A stretch of DNA of 22,067 bases from Ophiothrix spiculata (GCA_000969725.1 JXSR01S002268.1); one strand, 5' to 3'. Numbered from the stretch's first letter, positions 1-10,227 are shown. Translations and numbers: made by a program. The notes: generated by a model from the sequence alone, not told the origin.

Positions 1-1423
1 CCCTTTTTTGTTTATTCAAATGCCCGTGTTTATTGTTGTGTACATGTATTTGACATTAAAATGAATTGTTATGCAAATGAACAAAGCGAGATAATTAACA
101 TAGTTATATCCAATTTTAAAATAGCTATTTGATACAATGTGAATCGTATAAACGTGGTATTTACCTGATGGGTTTTAAAATGCAAACAAAAACTTCCCAA
201 CTCATAGCTCGAGTGATTTTGATATTTTTTTAAAACGTTGTCATCAGGTTCGGATCTAATTCTATAGGCCTAATTGATTTAAATATCAAGGTTACCAATT
301 TATTTCGCTGACTTCATGACTGCATAATAATTGTTGATAATGTCAAACAAGAATCAGTGTTTCTAATTTTCAATCTCGTCTCACTTCACTGCCCAGAACG
401 TTATTTAAATCCTTTGTTTGATAACAGCTCTAGACCTCATTCTTAAAAATAACGTTCGGGGCAACGAACTTTAAACAAAAGAAACACAATGGATAATTTA
501 TGAATAGAAAAGGGCTAGACGTGTATGGCTAGATATTAATACCCTTCAAATGATTTGGCTTTAATAAATATGCATACTTTTTCTGTTATGACCATTTGTT
601 GAATTAAATTAGGGATCACGAATTTAATTCCATATGTATTAGTATAGGAAATCATGCATTTGCTTTTTATCTGGTTTTCAGTGCAAGACAATTTTTTGAC
701 TAAATACACTTAAAAATGCTTTAAGATTGTCACAGTCCTTCATTTTATGCTGTTTCTACTATAAACCATTTTTGATCAAAATCTTATAGTATTGCTTTAA
801 CCCTACTCATGTGAATATTTAGCAGAGCAATATGAAATACCATATTAGTTGTAGTATTGGTCAAATGGCATTTGTATGTAGATTTTGACATTACCTTTGT
901 GGTCATTTTGTCTAATAATCGTGTAGCAAAATTATTTTTAAAAATATGCAGCTGGGTAATTGAATACGCCATTACAAGAAAACTCCAAAACTGTTTTTAA
1001 GCAATGCAGAAAAAAACTGAATATTTTCTTAAGTAGTTGCTCAAGCAATTAGTAATTAATTGTCCTAAGAAACTTCAGTAACTAAAACATTTGACAGCAT
1101 GTGTTTGTATTATTTGTGTTTTCATGGCAACACTAGGAGAGATTTCAATCGATGGAGGTGTATTCTTCTAATGGCATAATAAAATATGTACGTTTCGTTA
1201 GTAAAATATGAAATAAGCAGTTGAGAATGTAGTCAAAAGTAGACAAAATCAGCATTTAAGTGGTACCGAATATTTCTAAAAGCTTATGCCACCATATACA
1301 TATGGGTGCTTTGGAGTTGTGAATTCGAAGGCCCAAGTTCCGAAGAAGCTTATCATTGTGGCACATTAAGTCACCATGTACCAAAGTCGTAAACTGGATC
1401 ACCATTGAGTGTTGTAACATCCT
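1..1423. other. AT-rich non-coding DNA
   Basis: No coding signal is visible on either strand. The open frames here are short, AT-driven and resemble no family I know. If the receptor gene at 3584-5587 continues to the left, this stretch may be part of its long intron, but no class C receptor TM4-TM7 sequence was recognised on the minus strand. The only structure seen is the dispersed repeat at 667-799. Confidence 0.6.
667..799 (+). repeat. Dispersed repeat shared with 16396-16535
   Basis: This stretch aligns by eye over about 130 bases with 16396-16535, which lies inside the MITE at 16339-16827. Shared blocks include 'tatgctgttt', 'actataaaccattttt' and 'atcaaaatctta', followed by 'agtattgcttta'. 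The two copies differ by several substitutions and small gaps. No inverted ends like those of the MITE are seen around this copy, so it may be an older or partial relative. Confidence 0.6.
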
Positions 1424-1582
1424 ATATGTGTACCGCCGCGGCAAAAGGGTCCAGTTGTCGGCTCGTACATGTTGCTCCTTGTAGCATATCTAATGTATGG
1501 TATTTGTATACATCAGATATGCTACAATGAGCAACATGTAGGAGTCGACAACTGGACCCTTTTGCCGCGGCGGTACACATAT
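1424..1582. mobile_element. Foldback (hairpin) MITE-like element
   Basis: Arms 1424-1497 and 1509-1582 are reverse complements at 70 of 74 positions, separated by an 11-base spacer. The outer end reads 'tgtgtaccgccgcgg' on both sides. A TA dinucleotide sits just outside each end (1425-1426 and 1580-1581). This fits a mariner-type TA target duplication, although the TA is also part of the palindrome, so the test is weak. A transcript across it would form a 74-bp near-perfect double-stranded hairpin. There is no coding capacity. The family is not recognised. Confidence 0.8.
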
Positions 1583-1835
1583 TGTGCTACTTCATCTCAT
1601 TAAAAAAGTATTTCTCTGACAGGTCTACCATTTTGAGCACTTGACAATGTTGGTGTAAGAAAACCCCAACTCAGATTTTGACGTTATGCCTATATATATA
1701 AGTCCAGTTAGAATGCAGAATTTGGTTCATCTTTTATAGCAGAGGAAGCCTGCCGTGGTTGGGATGTTTTGGTGGACATAACTCAGTTTGACCAAAATGG
1801 TGGAGTTGGGCTGTTCTTGTACTGGCATATTCAAC
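1583..1835. other. Non-coding stretch, nothing recognised
   Basis: No gene, repeat or motif could be supported here. A run of alternating TA near 1690 resembles a TATA box, but no gene follows it. Confidence 0.5.
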
Positions 1836-2262
1836 TGATAAAAGCTTATAGCGCTCACAATTCCTTAACTTTGTGTTTATTGTCTTTTTGTAAATCTTTA
1901 ACAGTATTATATTTATACAAAATGCAATTTATCAACCCTACATGATTTTAAATGAAATTTAGGATAAAAAGAATGTTTTTCTTGCTTTACTCCAAACGAT
2001 TATTACAACTATTTCTGTATGCATTTTATTAAAAGCTTCATTGTTCTTTTAGAAAGACTTAATTTGAAATGTTTTGCTTAGGGTTAGTTGTTATTTTAAG
2101 ACCCTTTCACCACAAGGCAACATTGCGAATTACTCCTGCAATATAAACAATTTCAAAATTGTGACCGCCCAGCTCAAATTAGCTGTAAAGTCGGGCTATG
2201 CTCATTTCCTGTTCTTCATTTTTACATATCTACAAAGCCTATGTTATAAGGATTCAAATAAC
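1836..2262 (+). repeat. Left arm of ~425-bp inverted repeat
   Basis: This segment is the approximate reverse complement of 6331-6754, with about 90% identity by eye over the whole length. The similarity stops sharply at both ends ('tgataaaagc' at the outer end, 'aaataaca' at the inner end). A 69-codon open frame here has a 61-codon counterpart in the other arm, but it resembles no known protein. It could be two opposite insertions of one repeat family, or the arms of a larger inversion. It lies directly beside element A. Confidence 0.75.
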
Positions 2263-2325
2263 ATCTCGACGAACTTAACCTGACAATCACAAGTCAAGTC
2301 ACGGTCCGTCAAAGTTTGTCATGGA

Positions 2326-3252
2326 TCGGATGAGCGTCGTGGTTAAGTGTAACCTTCTGTCCTTGGCCATCTGGGTAGCCTCGGGTATTGAGAGATTAGT
2401 GTTTCAGGTCTTCCTTCACGCAATCAGTCTATCTTTTCCCTGGGGTCCTCCACTTCCTGAGTACCGTACTACTATGGGCCTGAAGAGCTGGTAGCCTGTG
2501 ATTACCAAACCACTTCTTTCTTTCTTTGGACTCTGCTGGATTTGGAAAGTGACTTTGTTCCAACCATATTTCTTACCATCGTTCTTTCTTCCTATTGGCA
2601 ATGTTTCTCAGACACCTTATTTCGCATGTTGTTATCTTCCTATAATTCTTCTCATTAAGTGTCCAAGTCTGTGATTGGTAGCACAGTGTGAGGATAAAGA
2701 TTGCATTGATGAAGCGCTTTTGTGTCCATTGGTATGGCTCTATAGCTCAGGAGGGTCCAATTGACCATTGTGGCTAGCGTTTGTCATCTTGTTTCAATTT
2801 CTCTGGTTATATAATCATCTGCTGTGAAGATGCTACCAAGATATTTGAATTCTTGTACCTGGTTGTTGATGGTATAGTATCTATAGGGTCTTTGTTTTTG
2901 AAACACTGACCCTGATGCCGTATTTCTTACAAACTGCATTAATTAAGCCTGATTGGTATGGCTCTCCCGTAATAGCCTGGTCATCTGCAAACAAGAGTTA
3001 GTTCATTCAGTTCTTCTGGCCATGGTTTGCTTTAACTTTTCTTTCTCATCCATGTATATATGATGAAGAGCTAGCAATGGTAAAAGGTCTTTTTAGCCTG
3101 TCAATATGATCAATGCTTTGTCTGCTCTATCAGCATGATCAGATCTGTTTCCAGAGAATGGTTTCAACCGCGGTCGGAAGTTTTCTCCATAGCAGTTCAT
3201 GTCTAATTTTTATGGTTTGCCAGATATTCATCGCTGGAAATGATGTGTTTCC
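2326..3252 (-). mobile_element. Element A, copy 1: decayed non-LTR retrotransposon (3' part)
   Basis: On the minus strand the reading frame pieces show reverse transcriptase motifs. The catalytic FADD box is in 'LFADDQAI' (about 2972-2995), followed by 'KYGIRVSVSKTKTL' and 'EFKYLGSIFTADD'. Near the 3' end comes a remnant of the 'W-I-D-C-V-K-E-D-L' motif often seen near the C-terminus of such LINEs. The frame is broken many times. No endonuclease domain is visible, so the element is 5'-truncated or its 5' end is unrecognisable. The clade was not assigned. It lies in the intron downstream of the receptor exon, in the same orientation. A second copy occurs at 7271-7745 plus 12232-12578. Confidence 0.8.
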
Positions 3253-3583
3253 TTCAATCGTAGTACGCATTAAACATGTTTAAAGGTTTAAACGCTTTAA
3301 ACAACCCAGGCTATACAGTCAATCCGTTAAACAGCCAGATTCAAAAATTTAAACAAGCTATAAAACATTGTTCACAAAATGACCTTGTTATCTTTTGGTT
3401 TTCTTTCTTGCTGTGAACCATGATCTTGTGCAATGTTGCCCTTAATTTTCTTAAAGTAAAACGAGAACGAAATTTGATAACTAAATTTAAACAAATTTAT
3501 CCTGCTGAGAGAGTTTTATATTGGTACTGATCTGATTCAAAAGAGCTTTGGAAAGGGTTTATTGTAAATATACGTAAACTTAC
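3253..3583 (-). other. Start of intron after receptor exon
   Basis: On the minus strand the receptor exon is followed by a consensus splice donor, CAG then GTAAGT (exon end 3584, GT at 3583-3582). The open frame continues for 28 more codons past it, but those residues do not resemble a receptor TM4, so the frame there is read-through into the intron. The sequence between the donor and element A is AT-rich with nothing else recognised. Confidence 0.8.
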
Positions 3584-5587
3584 CTGAACCGTAATGAGAA
3601 CACTAATCATGACAACCTGATCAGGAACGCTCACAAATCTTGGTCGTCTTACAGACCGCTTTCCCGCTTGAAAGATCCGATAAATTCGGATGATCTTCAG
3701 CAAAGTAGGTCCAAACATCACCGTAAAACTCAAAGATATCATAGCCTCGATGATTGGACATGATAAAGTATTTGGTTCCATCAGCAACAGGAGTGAGCCT
3801 ACAAATGTAATGATGACTCCGAGTAAATTGACTGCGCTTAATTCTCGACTCGTAGCTTTGATTAGTGGATGTTTCTTATAGACCCACAATCCTGCAGCAA
3901 TTATCAAGGAAACAATTAGCCCACATGAGCTGAAGACAATTATTGCGACAATGATTGGGTCTTCAAATTTCACGAACGTCGTCTTGATACGTTGACAAAT
4001 TGTCTTCGTCTCATCTGGCCAGTGTGTAATTGGGCATTCTTTGCAAATGTTATCAACCACAATTGCATGTTCAGAACAGGTTTGACAACCATAGCAACAT
4101 TTCTTTTCCAAAGGTACCGTTATTTGTCCCGGTTTGCATTTATCCATGCACAATGAAAACGGGACTTTGCTAGAAGCGTTAGCGAATTGAATTCGCCCAG
4201 CTTCTAATTGTAATGATTCTCTAAGGAAACGACTATCCCAGAACCCAATAGTTTCTTCGACATATTTATCTCCATGTTTTTGTATATTTGTTATTTGATA
4301 TTTACTAAAGGTATCACCATATTCGTTAAATCTAAAAGCTCCATCGGTTCCGTTGAAAGACACATTGAGTAAATATTCTTTTAACATTGGTCCTGAAAAA
4401 CGCTCCGGAGACAGACAACTGCCTTCACGACAACTATCAGCATACATCATATCAAGAGCATGAGCAAGAGCATACACGGCATTAATAGCAGCAGCTCCTC
4501 CTACAGATAAACGCGGACATTGACTTATATTAAAACAATTGTAAGATTTTTTCCAATTCTGCCAAAATACTTGATACCACGGATTGCCGGGTGAATAATT
4601 CGGACCACGATTGGCAAAATCATTGTCAAAATCTGGGGTTAAGACGAAATGAATGCTTGGTCTGACCGAGATACTTCCCACCAACGTTTCTGCGTGCTCA
4701 GTAGCTGCATATCCCGGATCCCATCCATCGTTACCTATCCATGTCAAAGGAGGTAATTGTTTAACTCTAACAGTCGTCAGAACACTTCTTACTACATGAC
4801 CAAGTGAAAACATGATGACTACCTTCGCCTTAGGAAATTCAGCAAGTCTGATCACGGCGTCCTCTACTTCGTCTTTGGGCGCGTAAGGCTGAATTGCTGC
4901 CGTCATTGAAATACATATGCCATTCAACTCGGCAGCTGTTTTAATCTGACGAGCTCCGTGAATACCGTATGCATCAGTTGAATAGATCAAAGCAATGTAC
5001 TTCCAATTAAACTTGAACAAAATATCCATGATTACATTGACTTGAAAACGGTCTGGTGGAACTGTCCTGAAGAAATATGGAAACCGTACATTGTCGCTAA
5101 GTTCGTCGCTTGTAGCAGTAGATGAAATTAATGGAACATGGAACAGATTAGCCACTTTTGATATCAAAACTGACGCTAAACTAGATGCATACGACACAAA
5201 CGCGTTGATGTTTGATTTTATCCTTCCGTCATGTGAACAAAAGTCAGTGAAGTAAGACATAGACGACCAAAGTGTCTGTTCTTCATTCCCACAATTTTCT
5301 CGAATCTCATATCCAATTGTGATATTTGGCAAAATATCTGTACGGGAATTTATGTCATTTATAGCCCAAATTGTAGCTTCCATAAACATAACAGCATACA
5401 CACTAACATCTCCGTCACAAAGCGGGCTATTTTTGAATGGGAATGTAAATATCGCTCCAATTGAAACATCTCCTGGTTCTGAGTATACTTTACAAGTCCA
5501 GTTTGTTTCTACATCTGATGGCATCGATTTTACATTAAGAAAGTTTGCAAAAAGTGATGTCAAAAGTAGTATCACAGAAGTGCGCAT
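3584..5587 (-). CDS. mGluR-like class C GPCR, first coding exon (residues 1-668)
   Basis: This is a cell-surface receptor predicted to bind a small amino acid in its extracellular domain and to signal through G proteins. Residues 1-21 form a signal peptide. About 30-475 is the Venus-flytrap ligand domain, about 480-532 the cysteine-rich linker ('CMDKCKPGQ', 'KKCCYGCQTC'), TM1 is near 543-570, TM2 near 582-603 and TM3 near 610-638. The exon ends inside TM4 after 'ISVLITVQ'. The blocks 'NPWYQVFWQ' and 'RPRFVSVPDQVV' favour the metabotropic glutamate group over calcium-sensing receptors. Aligned by eye to rat mGluR1, the alpha-amino-acid contacts are present (S136, T159, D179, Y207, D287). The positions of R78 and K409 hold F68 and E395. 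The ATG has A at -3 and precedes the signal peptide directly. The reading frame is unbroken to a phase-0 splice donor. The remaining exons are not in view. Confidence 0.92.
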
Positions 5588-5875
5588 CTTGATATTTTCT
5601 CCCTCTCTTGCTATTCACCAATGTTAACGTAGAGCATATACATATATACCAATGGTTTAAGATATAAAGCTAAATGAGTTAGTGTTCTCATGTCTTCACT
5701 TTCTAAGTGTCAAATTGATTCTGAGCCAGATTAGTAGAGAAGGTTTCGTTCATTGCGCCTTATGCATAATGTATGAACTATGATAATTTTTAACTGCTGT
5801 TGTCAGATACATGATTAAATCTTGAAGATTTTACTCAGTGAACCATGTTTTATTTTAGTATTTTAGAAAATGTTT
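5588..5875 (-). promoter_or_regulatory. Receptor 5' flank with TATA-like run
   Basis: On the minus strand, an alternating TA run lies at about 5637-5650, some 50-60 bases before the ATG, with 'ccattgg' (an inverted CCAAT-like motif) next to it. The TA run and the 'gtagagcat' next to it are kept in the duplicate at 13180-13455, where the rest of the flank has diverged more. A core promoter role is an inference; no transcription start can be placed. Confidence 0.35.
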
Positions 5876-6330
5876 GGCAGAATACAATTGAATGTTCCTA
5901 ATGGGCGGAGCTTGTTGCTTAGACCTCACGAGTGAGGCCGCTACACTGTAAAAAATAACCTGTAAATTTAACAGTATTTTACCAGTACCAATTCTGTCAA
6001 CAAAATACCGTAACAATTACAGTTTACCACCTAAATATGTAGGCTATTGTAAAGTTGGGGAATGTGTAAAATAAAAACGACACTTTCATTCACCATTATT
6101 TCGCAAAATCGTCATTTAGTGAAATCGATTTTATTGCAAATTCAAAATATTCATACATTGTTTAAAAAAAACCTGCAAACTTTGATTTCAAAAAAGAAAA
6201 CTAAACCATTAAATCCACATCTTAGAATAACCAACCACAAAAAGCATATAGTCTAACAGTTTTAAATGTTACTCCATTTGACAGACCATAACTTGACTCA
6301 TCGATGTCAGGTAAACACAAATGGTAAAGG
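5876..6330. other. Non-coding stretch with small palindromes
   Basis: No gene is seen. A 14-base hairpin 'cctcacgagtgagg' is at 5924-5937. From 5944 the sequence 'cactgtaaaaaata' is followed by several AT-rich, partly self-complementary blocks such as 'ctgtaaatttaacag'. The CACTG start resembles the ends of some EnSpm/CACTA elements, but no second end was found. Confidence 0.4.
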
Positions 6331-6754
6331 TGTTATTTAAATCCTTAAATAACATACGCTTTGTAGATACATGTATGTAAAAAAGTGAAAATGACCAGAG
6401 GCCGACTTTACGACTAATTTGAGCTGGGTGGTCACAATTTTGAAATTGTATATATTGCAGCAGTAACTCGCAATGTTGCCTTCTGGTGAAAGGGTCTTAA
6501 AATAACAACTAACGCTAAGCAAAACATTTCAAATTAAGTCTTTCCAAAAGAACAATGAAGCTTTTAATAAAACGCATACAGAAATAGTTGTAATAATCGT
6601 TTAGAGTAAAGCAAGAAAAACATTCTTTTTATCCTAAATTTCATTTAAAATCATGTAGGGTTGATAAATTGCATTTTGTATAAATACTGTTAAAGATTTA
6701 CAAAAAGACAGTAAACATAAAGTTAAGGAATTGTTAGCGCTAAAGCTTTTATCA
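6331..6754 (-). repeat. Right arm of ~425-bp inverted repeat
   Basis: This is the reverse complement of 1836-2262, at about 90% by eye. Together the arms enclose element A, the receptor exon and its 5' flank, with 4.07 kb between the inner ends. No target duplication was found beside either arm. Confidence 0.75.
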
Positions 6755-7270
6755 ATTTTATATCTTGTGATTATTTGGATGCAGCTGTAAGTGGATGCAT
6801 GACTCTTGTTTGAACATATGAAAATAATGTACTGAAGCATGTTTCAATGAGTTCATTGTGCAAAGGCCGTTGTAAAAGTAATCTTAGTCCCCTGGAATCG
6901 AAGTCCGCTTTCCGTACACTATAACGGAACAAAGCGTGAAACTAATGTTGCGTGAGAGTTGTTAGCTTGTACTTTTCTGTACCCAGACAATAACAGATGA
7001 CTAACATTCCCACTACACTGAGCGCACTAACAATATGATAACTTTCTGCAGACTCTGTGGTCCCAAGTGCTCATCCAAACAGCAGATTTAGAAGAGACGT
7101 ATAACAATGTCATACTACCACTTCCATCACACGGTAATGTACATTATAGTAAAACTTTTGACTAGAACGACTATACTGCTGACAAGACATGATATGACGA
7201 AAACTGCAGACAAGTAGCAAAAAATGCACCGCCTGTTAATGAAACTCAATAGGAAGAGTATCTACTTCTT
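6755..7270. other. Non-coding stretch, nothing recognised
   Basis: No coding frame, RNA gene or repeat could be supported here. It separates the right inverted-repeat arm from the second copy of element A. Confidence 0.5.
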
Positions 7271-7745
7271 TAATTACTTACTTACTTTACTTTAATCCTC
7301 CCCTGCTGCCGGTGAGCATTGGTGAGCGCCCGGGTGAGCATCGTGGTTAAGTGCTACAACCTTCTGTCCTTGGCCATCTGTGTAGCCTCGGGTAGATAGA
7401 GGGATTAGTGTTTCAGGTCTTCCTTCACGCTATCAATCCATCTTTTCACTGGGGTCCTGCAATCAATCTACTGACAAAGATTGCATTGATGAGGCGTTTT
7501 GTGTGCATTGGTATAGCTCTACAGCTCAGGAGGGTCCCATTTGGTAGATGGCCTTTGTGGCTAGCTTTGGTCATGTTGTTTCAATTTCTCTGGTTATATT
7601 ATCATCTGCTGTGAAGATGCTACCAACAGACCAAGGTATTTGAATTCTCGTACCTGCTTGTTGATGGTAATTTCACAGGTAGTATCTTGTGCTCTGCTGA
7701 CAGATAGGGTCTTTTTGAAACACTGACCCTGATGCCGTATTTCTT
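7271..7745 (-). mobile_element. Element A, copy 2, 3' piece
   Basis: This matches copy 1 (2326-2935) on the same strand, with an internal loss of roughly 225 bases replaced by a short filler near 7456-7475. It keeps the element's apparent 3' end: read on the minus strand, 'gcagcaggggaggattaaag' is followed by TAAAG and TAAG units, a simple-repeat tail typical of several non-LTR families. It breaks off at 7745, where the Tx1-type LINE is inserted, and resumes at 12232. Rejoining the flanks reproduces the copy 1 order. Confidence 0.8.
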
Positions 7746-7755
7746 TTTTGTTTTT

Positions 7756-7775
7756 GTTGATGCCGAGGCATCAAC
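7756..7775 (-). other. LINE 3'-terminal hairpin
   Basis: 'gttgatgcc' and 'ggcatcaac' are perfectly complementary, separated by two bases, and lie about 10 bases from the A-rich 3' end of the LINE. In several LINE families a 3' stem-loop is the signal by which the reverse transcriptase recognises its own RNA. That role here is inferred from position alone. Confidence 0.6.
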
Positions 7776-7936
7776 TATTTATTGCATTTTATAATTGATA
7801 TTTTGTCATACTTGAAAAACATACAATACAATAATTATGATAATAACTGTGAACAAGTGCATAATACCGAATAATATTATCATAAATTCTTAAGAAAAAA
7901 AAGAAAGAGAAAAATAAAATTGAAATATTAGAGATG

Positions 7937-8537
7937 TTATGCATTTGTTTCTTTCCATCTTGTATATAAATCCCATTTTTTATTATGATTTTCTAATTTT
8001 CCCTTTCCAATGGCAATACATTTTTCTACTTCACACATAAAATGAACTATATTTCTAAGAACTTTAAAATTTGGCTTTGAATTGGCACACCTCTGTTTAT
8101 AAACATATTGTTTGCCGAATAATATGACATAATTAATAAAAGGATCGGGTTCATAAATATTATATCCGAACAAGATAGCAAATTTTGTCAATGTAAGTTC
8201 AGTTTCGTATACAGATTTCAAAAAACTTTCAACTTCTGTCCATAAATACCTAGTATATTCACATTCATAAAACAAATGCACTAAACTTTCATCATATTCT
8301 TTACAAAAAGTACAAACAGGTGACTCAATTTAACGCAACTGTGAACAAAAAAGGCCACACGTCATCATTAATTTCAATATAATTTTCCCACTTTTTGATT
8401 GTATTTCCTGGGCGTTCGCATTTTTTTTTATTATAACATCATATGCAGTTTTTACAATTCGTTTGGCTTGAAATAATTTATCATCGAAATAAAAGTCTTT
8501 CAATACACACTCTTTGTTTTCAAACATAAGGCGAGTT
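7937..8537 (-). pseudogene. LINE ORF2 C-terminal region
   Basis: The C-terminal part of the LINE polyprotein is split into two frames around 8325-8330. It contains 'CTFCKEYDESLVHLFYEC', a C-X2-C-X8-H-X4-C arrangement close to the CX3CX7HX4C motif at the end of L1/Tx1 ORF2, followed by the usual aromatic stretch 'YLWTEVESFLK'. Near the end it has 'ILFGKQYVYKQR', which matches the 'AKYFIYKCR'-like block of Tx1 relatives. ORF2 ends at 7937 with a stop, followed by about 190 bases of 3' UTR. Confidence 0.75.
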
Positions 8538-9443
8538 CACTTAACAGGAATTGCTCGAATTAAACCATGAAATTGTAAAACATTGCAATTTATGCTGTAT
8601 TTTCTCTTAAAATCTTGATAAGTAAGGAAACCATCCTTTTCATCGGTAATCAAATTTTTAATCAATTTGACACCTTTTAAATACCATTGTTTGTACATTA
8701 CTTTCTTTTCTCCTATTTTAATGTGGGAATTATTCCAAAGACTCTGATTTGCACATGAAAGTGCCGAATCAGGCTCAAATGAATAATGATACCATGATTC
8801 CAAAATATTTCTTAAGAACAAAGGTAAGTTTTGACGCTCGATCCATTTCTGATTAAAATTTGATTGCCAAATGAAATTTCCACCAAAGCGTTTTAACTCA
8901 ACTAATGAGTTTTTCTTCCAAAAACCATTATTATTTGTATCTATTAACTTCTTTATCCATGAAATGTTTAGGGCATAGCAAAAAGATTCATAATCTATCA
9001 TTTTCAAACCACCATTCTCATAATCATTATATGATATTGTTTTTTTGATCTTATCTGGTTTTTTCTTCCAAATAAAACTGAAAAACTCTCTCTCAACATT
9101 TTTCATAAAATCTTTATTTGCATTTGGAAGAACAGTGGACACATATGTCAATTAAGTATCGTTAAAGTTTTGACCAATACAATTCTGCCTTGGATAGAAA
9201 TATTCCGCACAGACCATACCTTTAAACAGTTTTGGATTTGTTGTAACTTATCATTATAATTCATATGCACCATTTCTGTTAAATCTAAACTAAATATAAT
9301 ACCCAGCGACTTGAAATTACTTGCATTCCATTTAAGTTTAGTTGGAATTTCAAAATTGTTAACATTCTTCAGATTGCCCAAATTTATCACTTCAGACTTA
9401 TCATAATTAATGCATAAACCGAAACACACTTTACTTTAAACTT
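8537..9443 (-). pseudogene. LINE ORF2, post-catalytic RT region
   Basis: Two open pieces (9148-9429 and 8537-9151, in different frames and overlapping by 4 bases) carry the part of ORF2 downstream of the catalytic YADD. The first has 'GLCINYDKSEVINLG', the conserved 'L-x-I-N-x-x-K-S-E' block of L1/Tx1 enzymes, and 'FKSLGIIFS'. The second has 'FFSFIWKKKPDKIKK' and 'ENGGLKMIDYESFCYALN', the usual W-K-P and G-G-L-x-x-x-D blocks. The frame changes at the 9148-9151 overlap, at a point where the protein should be continuous. Confidence 0.8.
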
Positions 9444-10227
9444 GGGCATTTTCACGAAAAAGTGGACATGAAAAAAATATTGAAAAAAGGATGTAACTAT
9501 TCAATGAAAAATGCTACCTACATATATTTAGTATCAAAAGAAAGCTATTTTGAAGCTCTTTAAAATGAACCTAATTTTGAAAAGACTGAACAAAAATGTC
9601 TATGAAATTTCTTTAAAAAACCTAATTTTTGGTTAAATTTCTTGATTTTCATAATGAAAAGTAGTAATTTTTATTTAATTTTTTCAACCCATTCTTGGTT
9701 GTTTACTTGGGTGCTATTGTTCTAAATGGCTTAAATAAGGATCAATTTTACACATGAGGTTGTATTTTTTGTTAATACTGACCAGGCCTTACGGTTCAGT
9801 GCACCCAAAAATCAGCGGACAAATTGTCCTTCCGTGACCGTCCTTCCGTGACCATGATCCCTTCACATTTCGCATTGTTAAAACATAACCGTAGGAAATA
9901 TTTTGATGTGGAATGTGGCAAACTTTTGCAGATACACCAAGCAATGCATTCAGTAACTTTGAAATAAAATTTCTTCATAACTTTCATAAAAAAATTCAAA
10001 AATGTACTCAGGGTGAAAAACCATGTCCGTTTTGCTGTCCTTCCGTGACCGACCTCATTAATATGCATATTTTGCGACAGAGGAATCTTTATGAAAAAAT
10101 TCCTGTTGAATATGAATGCTTTCAGGTATACTCAACTAAATATGGAATTAGTTTTATTTTATCCAATTCAAGTTTGGCAATGTATGAAAAATTCTGTGAT
10201 TGTCCTTCCGTTACCGTGAAAATGCCC
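9444..10227. mobile_element. 784-bp non-autonomous DNA transposon inside the LINE
   Basis: Both ends carry the 13-bp terminal inverted repeat 'gggcattttcacg' (9444-9456 and, inverted, 10215-10227). They are flanked by the 4-bp direct repeat ACTT (9440-9443 and 10228-10231). The insertion separates the LINE blocks 'DGFKSSLLKVIDILD' and 'CFGLCINYDKSE', which are adjacent in intact relatives. The interior has four copies of 'tgtccttccgtgaccg' or a close variant (9825, 9840, 10036 and 10201), the last abutting the right end. No transposase sequence is visible; the 118-codon frame starting at 9913 crosses the right end and resembles nothing. The superfamily is not assigned. Confidence 0.85.

Noticed and set aside
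1256-1444. 62-codon minus-strand open frame overlapping the foldback element
   Set aside because: The start lies inside the hairpin arm, and there is no protein similarity that I recognise.
1689-1702. TATA-like run
   Set aside because: No coding exon follows on either strand, and such runs are common in AT-rich DNA.
5319-5627. 102-codon plus-strand open frame
   Set aside because: It lies antisense to the receptor N-terminus and is explained by the receptor's composition; the similar frame at 13025-13219 is the same shadow in the pseudogene.
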